A stretch of 64,000 nt of DNA from Thermoanaerobaculia bacterium (GTDB taxonomy: Bacteria > Acidobacteriota > Thermoanaerobaculia > Multivoradales > JAHZIX01). Of this stretch, positions 19,601-28,600 are shown piece by piece (within the stretch, counting starts at the first letter, position 1; the number at the start of each line of letters is the position of its first letter). The position numbers were made by a program, and so were the translations under genes. The DNA lies in assembly GCA_027069135.1 (NCBI GenBank), contig JALXFE010000626.1, forward strand, positions 22,658 through 86,657, given 5' to 3'. Below the pieces are notes generated by a model, which was given only the letters and a program-made list of their open reading frames with translations, searched no databases and had not been told where the DNA came from.

Positions 19601-22600
19601 CACCGACGGCGCCGATCCTCTTTCCCGGCCCCAGCGATCCCTTGCCCATGGTGATCGAGATCCTCGGCACGGTGCAGGATCGCAACATCCAGGCCTGGAC
19701 CGTCGATTTCGGAGTCGGCCTCGATCCGGATACCTGGTCGCGGATCAACCTCGGGGCCGGCGAGATGGACGCGGAAGTCCTGGCGGTGTGGAATACCAAC
19801 GGTCTGTTCGGCGATTTCACCCTGCGCTTGGTGGCTTTGGACGAGGCGGGGAATCGCACCGAGACCCTGGTCAGCGTTCTGCTGGGCAACCCGACGTATC
19901 TGCTGACCTATTTCGAGATCCTGCCGCGCTTCTTCTCCCCTAACGGTGACGGTCGGCGGGAGACCGCCAGTATGCGCTTCGGGTTGGATTTCCCCAGCTT
20001 CGTGACCCTCACTGTGGAGACTGATACGGGGACCGTTCTGCGCACCCTCCTCGACGGAGTGGCTCTAGGCTCCGGGGCCGTGGTCCGGCCCTGGGATGGT
20101 CGCAGTGATGGCGGAACCTTGCTCCCCGACGATGTCTATACGGTGGTCGTCCGAGCGGTCTTGGCGGCCAATCCCGGGGTCACCCAGGAAGAGACCCTGA
20201 CGGTGGTCCTCGACAAGACCCCGCCGACCATCGATATCACCAGCCCGTCCACGGGTTTCATTACCGGCAGCAGCGCCGTCGTCGGCTCCATCGAAGACCT
20301 GCATCTGACGGAATACATCGTCGAGCTCACCGACACGCCATCGGCCCCGGTGTGGAATGAGCTGGCCAGCGGCACCACCAGCCGGGTGAGCACCACCTTC
20401 GCCATCCTCGACGATTTGGCGGAGGCGGACTACGCCCTGCGAATCCGGGCAGAGGACGAAGGGGAGATCCGCGTCGAGCAGATCCTTCCCTTCACGGTGG
20501 ACAACACACCGCCAGTGGTGACCTTTACCGAGCCCTTGGCCGGCAGCATCGTGGGCGCGGTCGGGGGTCCGGTGGACCTCCTGGGCACTGTCGAAGAGGA
20601 GCATCTGGAGACCTACCGGGTGGAATTCGGTGCCGGTCCGGCGCCGGATACATGGACCACCATCGTCCTGGGGACTTCGATCCCGACGACGGATCGGCTG
20701 GGGGTCTGGGACGTTTCCGCGGTCGCCGACGGCCTCTACATCCTGCGCCTGACGGCCCAAGACTTAGCGGGCTTGTCCGCCGAGGTCCGCACCTCCGTGA
20801 CGGTGGACAACACACCACCGACGGCCATCATCGACGATCCTGCGGACGGCAGTTTCGTCACCGCCCCGCAGCCGATTCTCGGCACTGCCGACGATGCCAA
20901 CCTTGCGGAATACGTGCTGGAGGTGGCTCCCGCCGGCAGCCAGCAATTCCAGGAATTGGTCAAGGGCACCCTGCCGGTGATCGGCGGCAGCCTCTTCTCC
21001 TGGGCCGGGCTGCCCCCGGACGGTCAGTACACCCTTCGCCTGTCCGTGGTCGACGGCGCCGGCAATCAGGCGGTGGTGGCGGCGGGTATCACGGTCGATC
21101 TGACCCCACCGGCGGCACCTATCAACCTCGTCGCCACGGTGGTCAACGATCAGGATGCCCAACTGGATTGGACCGCCAGCCCGGAGCCGGACCTGGCGGG
21201 CTATCGGGTCTACCGCGACGGGGTGCAGATCACCCCGAGCCTGGTGGTCCCGAACACGTACCTCGATCCGGCGCTGCAGGAAGGGCCCCACACCTACACC
21301 GTCACCGCCCTCGACCTGGCGGGCAACGAGAGCGATCCCTCGAACCCAGCGGACGTCACCGTCGATACCACCCCGCCCACGGTTCGGATCTCGGTTCCCT
21401 CCGACGGCGATACGGTGAGCGGTCTGGTGGATGTCACGGGCACCGCCTACAGCGCTGACGATTTCCGCGAGTACCGCCTCTACGCCACCGCCACCGCGAC
21501 CGGAGCTCGGCAGTTGCTGCGGCAATCGCCGGTACCGGTGCAGGCGGACGTGTTGGGGCAGTGGAATACCTTGGTCCTGCCGGAGGCGGCGGAGTTCGTC
21601 CTCCGCCTCGAGGGTGAGGATCTGACCGGCAACATCGGTTTCCACGAGGTCACGGTGACCATCGACAATCTGCCTCCGGGCGCCCCCACGGGCTTGACGG
21701 CGACGCCCAACGGCTCGGATGTCGACGTGGCATGGAATGCCAATACGGAGCCGGATCTGGCCGGTTATATCCTCTTCCGGGATGGTCGCATCGCCAACTC
21801 CAGCGGAGTGGTGGTGGGGGATTTGACGCCCTTCATCCTTCGGACCACGACCTTCTTGGACTTGGGCTTACCGGACGGTACCTTCACCTACGAGGTCCAC
21901 GCCATCGACACGGCCGGGAATTTGAGTGACGCCTCCCAGCCGGCGGATGCCACCATCGACACCCGGGCTCCCCACGCGGTGATCGACCCGCCGGTGGACG
22001 GCACCGAATTCGAGAACAACCTCTTCGTTCTCGCCACCACGGTGGACGAGGATGTGGCCCAGGTACTCTTCCAATTCCGCGCTGCCGGGGATCCCACCTG
22101 GATCGACCTGGGCATCGACACGGAGCTTCCCTGGGAAGTGGATTTCGACCCGATAGCCTTGACCTTCGGCGACTACCAACTGCAGGCCGTCGCCACCGAT
22201 CTGGGAGGGAGGACGGATCCGGCGCCGACGCCGGTGACGGTGACCTTCACGGACCTGACCCGCCCGCAGCCGGTGGTGGATTTAGCAGCCCGGGTCGTCG
22301 GCGGCGAGGTGACCCTGACCTGGACGGCCAATACGGATACCGACCTGGCGGGGTACCACGTGGAGCGGACGGATTCTGTCGGTAGCCTCAGCCGCTTGAC
22401 GGCCAGCCCGATTCCGGAGACGACCTATCTGGATGTGGGTCTTCCGGACGACACCTACACCTACCAGGTGATCTCCGTCGATCTGGTCGACAACGAGGGG
22501 GATCCTTCGGCCCCGGCGGAAGCCCTGGTCTACACCCCGGTATTGGAGCAGCCGCTGACTCCGATCCAGGCCTTGACGATGGAGCTGAGCGGCAGCGGCG

Positions 22601-25600
22601 GCGCCGATTCGGCGGTCGGCGGGGAGGTTACGAGGCCCTCCGGGACCGTGGCCCTACCGGCGGCGACCTCCGACGCTGAAGGTCTCTTCTCCTTGATCGG
22701 CCTGCCCCTGGAGCGGGGGCTCAACACCCTCGCCGTCCGTCTGACGGATGCCGCTGGCAACGTGAGTAAAGACGCTTCCGTGTCGGTGATTTCCGGGTCG
22801 GCGCCGTCACCGCCCACGGGTCTTGTGGCGGTGGCTCCGACCTCCACCCAGGTGGAACTGAGCTGGAACGCCAACCCGGAACCGAATATCGCCGGCTACC
22901 GGCCCTTTAGGGACGGCGAGGCCGTGCTCCCGGATTCGACCATCACCGGTGTGTCGGCCACGGCTTCGAGCCAGACCCACTCCGGAGTGGCTCCGTCCCG
23001 GGCGGTCGACGGCAACGTCGGCACCTATTGGGCCCCGCGGGTCATCGCAGGTTTTCAACCCCTGGCCGGCCAGTGGCTTGAGCTCTCCTGGGCCAGCCCG
23101 CTGATCGTCAGCCAGGTGAATATCACCTGGTTCTCCTTCGAGAGTGGCGGCTCCCTGACCAACTATGGAGCCCTGGACTACGACATCGAAGCTTGGGACG
23201 GGAGCGCCTGGATTCCCCTGGTCCGGATCCGAGGCAACGATCAGGTCGTCAACCAGATCGATCTGCCCCAGCCCTATCGTACGGATCGGTTGCGGGTCGT
23301 GCTCTTGGCGGGCCTCGTGGCGGAGAATTTCTCCCAGTCCTTGCGCGTCGCAGAGATCTCCCTGGCGCAGCAGGTTCTGGTCACTGGAACGTCCTATACG
23401 GATCCGGTCGGGGATGGTGACTACGTCTACACGGTGACCGCCGTCAACGACCTGGCTTTCGAGAGCGGCCCGTCGAATCCGGCGTCGGTTGCCGTCGGCG
23501 ATGTCGATCCGCCAGCACCGGTGGTGCTCACCGCGGTCGCCGCCGGCTCCGATGTCACCCTCACCTGGACCGCTAGCAGCTCTCCGGACGTGACGTCCTA
23601 CGAGATCTTCCGGGACGGTGAGCCCATCGCCCTCCACACCGATCTGTTGGCTTTGACCCATGTGGATCTCAACTTGCTCAACGGCGATTACGCCTACACC
23701 GTGACGGCGATAGACGCCGTGGGCAACTCCAGCGTGCCCTCCAACCAGGAGGTGGTGACGGTCTTCGTGGCGCCGCCGCCGACCCCGGTCAATCTGACGG
23801 TGACGGCGGTGCCCGGGGGGGGCGCTTTGGATCTCGCCTGGGCGCCTCAAACCGGATCTACGCCCCTCGGCTATCGGATCTACCGCAGCCTGGTGACCGG
23901 CGGTCCCTACGAGGAGATCGCGGTGACGGCGGACACCTTCCTGCGCGACGAGGGGTTGGTCAACGGGGTGACCTACTTCTACGTGGTGGGCGCCTTGGAC
24001 GCCCTCGGCAACGAGAGTGCTTTCTCCAACGAGGACAGCGGAACACCGGTCGACGAACAGGCGCCCCAGCCGCCGGTGCTGCACTTCCCGGGCTTCCCCG
24101 GGGTGCTCTTCGTGACCGCTACGGAACCCGTGGACCTGGCCGGTACGTCGGAGGCCTCAGCGATCGTGAGCCTGTCGCGGGACGGTGTGCCGATCGGGCA
24201 GACCACCGCCACGGCGGATCTCGAAGTCGTGGCCACGAGCTTCTTCGAGGACGTCGTCGTTTCTCCCGACGGTCGCTACCTATGGGTCAGTGATTTCTTC
24301 GGCCCGATCCTTCATGACTACCGCACGAGCTCGGACACCTTCGTGACCGGTGCCCGGGGCCAGGCCCGATGGTTCGCCGACGGGAGTGCGGTGGCCTTGG
24401 CGGATGGTGGACAGATCACCCGGTACCAGGTCTCGGACGGGACCTTGGACATCCTGGCGACCCTGGGCTTCGCCCAAATGGCGGTGCCGTCTCCGGATGG
24501 CACGCGTCTGGCGGTTCTCGGTGAGCAGTTCTTCGATCCCGGTTTGTGGATCTACGACATACCTACAGCGACCTGGACGCAGCTGCTGGACGATCCCTAT
24601 TGGTGGTTCGACGAACAGACTCTGAACTGGTCCCCGGACGGCAGCCAGCTGGCCTACCGGCGGGGCACTCCGGTGAGTGCTTTTGAATTTGTCGACGTCG
24701 CTTCGGGGAGCATCACCGTCGTCAACTCCTTACCTGGAGTCGGTGGACCGAGCTGGTCCCCGGACGGCGGGTCGCTGGTGTATTCGGCAACCCATCCGAC
24801 CCTGGGCGGCGACCGAATCCGGAGCTATTCCTTGGCGGATGGCACGGAGACCGAGCTCACCTCCGGCGCCGACGATTTCTTCCCGCAGCTCTCGCCGGAC
24901 GGCCGCCAGCTGGTCTGGATCAACGATTTCAGCGAGGCCAAACTGCTGGATCTCGCCAGCGGGCAGATCACCTCGCTCGAACCGGTGGCGGGGTTGGGAT
25001 CCTATGAGCAGCCCCAATGGTCCAAGAGCGGCCGTCTCCTGTTGTGGAATTTCGACGATGAGGTCCGCCTGACCTTCCCGGGCCACTTCGAGCTCAGCAA
25101 TGTTTCTCTCCAGGGTGGAGACAACGCCTTTACCGCCATCGCGGAAGATCCGGCTGGAAATGTCGGCGCCCGGAGTCTACCCATGGTGGTGACGCTGGCC
25201 ACCGCCGACCGGCCGGATCTGGTCTTGACGGCGTCGGACGTCGTGATCTCTCCGCCGGTCGGTCTGATCGGCCAGACCGTTCGGGTCACGGTCACGGTGC
25301 GCAACGAATCCGAGAACGCCGCCCCGCCCGCGGATCTCAGCGTCGTGGTCCTGGGGCCCGGCGGTTTCAATAGGACTCTGGTGAGTGGGGAAGTCCTAGG
25401 GGCGATCCCGGCGGGGGGCTCCCAGAGCGTCACGCGGGATCTGGTGTTGGGTAGTGAGACCGGGATTTACTCCATCACGGCGGCGGTAGATCCCTTCGAT
25501 CGCCTGGCGGAAATTAGCGAAGACAATAATCTGGCTCAGACCGATCTGCCGGTGGCCGCCGACGGAGCACCGCTGCTCAGCGTGACCACGGATCGAGCCG

Positions 25601-28600
25601 TCTACTTCGGCGATGACGACGTGTTGGCGAGCCTCGAGGTGATCAACGCCGGCACCGCCTTCGACGGCCGGTTGGAAGTGCGTATCGAAGATGCCGCCGG
25701 CTTCTTGGTGGAGGAGTTAGCGGCCACGGATATCGTGGACCTAGGGTTCGGCGCCACCCTGGCCGAGACCCGGACCTGGAATACCGGCACCATCTTCGCC
25801 GGGGATTACCGGGTGACGGCCCAGGTGAAGGACTCCGCGGGCACGGTAGTGGCCGAGGCCCTGGCGCCTTTCATCATCGGTAGCGCCATCGGCCTTGACA
25901 GCCAGGTGACGACGGATCGGGGCACCTATGCGGTGGGTTCCTCCGTCGGCATCGCCGGCACCATCGACTACGTCAGCGGCAACGACACCTTGAGCGGCGC
26001 CATGGCGACCCTCCAAGTGTTGGACGGGGCGGACACCGTCCTGGCGCAATTCAACCGTCCCCTAGGGGACTTGCTGCCGGGGGATTCGGTCACGGTGAGC
26101 GCCGACTGGCCCAGCGCCGGCAACCCACCCGGGACCTATCGGGTGCAGCTCTTGGTCGAGGCCGGTGGCGCCGTCCAATCGACATCGGAGGCCTTCTTCG
26201 ACCTGCAGGTGGGGGCCGTGCAACTGGCCGGTGATCTGGTGCTCTCGGATCGCAACCCGGGCATCGGCGAGGTTCTCTCCGCCGCCTTCACGGTGGACAA
26301 CCTGGGGGGGACCGGTCTCACCCAGGTGCCGCTCCTGATCCACCTGGAAGATCCCGTCCAGGGCGTGATTCTCAGCACTCAATCGGTGCTGGTGGATTTG
26401 CCCGCCGGCGGCCAGGTCACCGGAGTGGTGAGCTTCGGCACCACCGGTCTGCGCCTCCAGAGCTACCTCATCACCTTGCAGGCGGAGATCCCGGCGGCCG
26501 GCGGCGGCACCCAGATCGTGTCCCTGCGGACGACCAGCTTCACCACCGCCGACCAGGGGCCGCCGCAGGTGACCATCGTCCGGCCCGTGGAGGGCGGTCT
26601 CCTGGGGCAAGACCAGATCGCCCAGGTAGTGGCTTTCGATGATCTGACGCTGATCCGCATCGTGGAGGTCCAGGCGGACGGCGGAGCCTGGCAGCAGATC
26701 CAGTTGGCGGATGCCGCCGGCAATCGCTACGACGGTCAGCTGGCCCTGGCGGAAGGGGTCCACACCCTGGTGGCGCGGGCGACGGACAGTAGCGGCAATA
26801 CGGCCCGCTCCGTGCCGGTGACTTTCACCGTCGACCTGACGGCGCCGGTGGTGACCATCACCGGGGTGACGGACGGCCAGGACTCCAACGATCCCCTGAC
26901 ACCCGTGATCGAGATCGTCGAAGCGAATCCGGACTTCGAGTCCATCACTTTGAACGGCACCCCCTTCGCATCCGGGACGGCGGTGGATGTGGCCGGCGCC
27001 TACGTCCTCCAGGTGACGGTGGAAGATGCCGCCGGCAACCGCACGGAGGTGACCTTGAGCTTCACCCTGACGGCGGCGCTGGTCATCGGGGACCTCTCCG
27101 TCACCGAAGGGGACGCCGCGGCGGTGGATGCGGTCCTACCGTTGAGCCTCTCCCTGCCGACGGCGGCGGGGGCCTCGGCGACCTTCGCCACGGCGGCGGG
27201 TACCGCCACGGCGGACGTCGACTACACCGAGACCACCGGCACCGTGAGCTTCGCCGCCGGAGAGACGGCCGCGACGCTGGCGGTCCCGGTCTTGGGCGAC
27301 CTTCTGGACGAGCTGGACGAGACCTTCACCGTCACTCTGGCGGATGGGGTGGACCTGGTGCTGGCGGATCCGGAGGCCACGGTCACTATCGTCGACGACG
27401 ATGCTGTGCCGGATCTCGTCGTCGACGATGTGTCGGTCCTGGAGACCGACGCGGGCACCGTCGACGCTGTGTTCACAGTGACTCTGTCGGCGGCCAGCGG
27501 TCTTGACGTGAGCCTCGATTTCGCCACCTCGGACACGGGGGCGACGGCGGGTGCGGATTACACCGCCGCCGCCGGTACCTTGACGATCTCAGCGGGGACA
27601 ACGACGGCGACGATCTCGGTGGCGATCCTGGACGACGCCCTGGACGAGGCGGACGAGACCTTCGCCTTGACTCTCGCCAACGTGGTCAACGCCACGGTGA
27701 CCGACGGGGAAGGCCAGGGCACGATCCTGGACGACGATCCGGCACCGGATCTGTCCATCGGCGATGCCACCGTGACGGAGGGCGACACCGGCACCCTCGA
27801 TGCCGTCTTCACGGTGACCCTGTCAGCGGCGAGCGGTCTCGACGTGAGCTTCGACTACGCGACCGCCGACGGCACGGCGACGGCGGGAGCCGACTACACG
27901 GCCTCCTCCGGCACCGTCACCGTCCTCGCCGGGGACACCACCGCGACGGTCGCCATCGCGGTGCTGGGAGACCTACTGGACGAGGCGGACGAGACTTTCA
28001 CCTTGACCCTCATCAACGCGGTCAACGGCAACATCGTCGACGGCGAGGGTCTAGGAACCATCGTCGACAACGACCCGGCGCCGGATCTGGCCATCGGCGA
28101 CGTCACCGTGACGGAGGGCGACGTGGGCACCGTCAACGCCGACTTCCTCGTGACCCTCTCGGCGCCGAGCGGTCAGGACATCACCTTCACGGCCACCACG
28201 GTGGACGGTACGGCGACGGCGGGGCTCGATTACACGGCCTCAGCGGCGCCGGTGACGATGCCCGCGGGAACCACGAGCGCGATCGTGACGGTAGCGGTGT
28301 TGGGGGATCTGCAGGACGAGCCCGACGAGACCTTCACGGTCTCCCTGTCGGCGGTGGTCAATGCGGTGGCCGTGGACGGCGTGGGTCTGGGAACCATCGT
28401 CAACGACGACTTCGGCCCCGTCTTCTGTCCTCGAGATCCCGGATATTGGAAGCGCCACGTCGAGGATTGGCCGGTGCAGCAGCTCCTTCTCGGCGGCGTG
28501 GTCTACGACCAGCCGGGGCTCCTGGCCCTCCTGCGCTCCGGCGGCTCCGACGCGGCGACCAAGTTGGCTCGCCAGCTGGTGGCCACCCAGCTGAACCTGG

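Noticed and set aside
22807..24084. Minus-strand frame of 425 codons inside the giant gene
   Set aside because: No domain, signal or ribosome site; it mirrors the Fn3 repeats.
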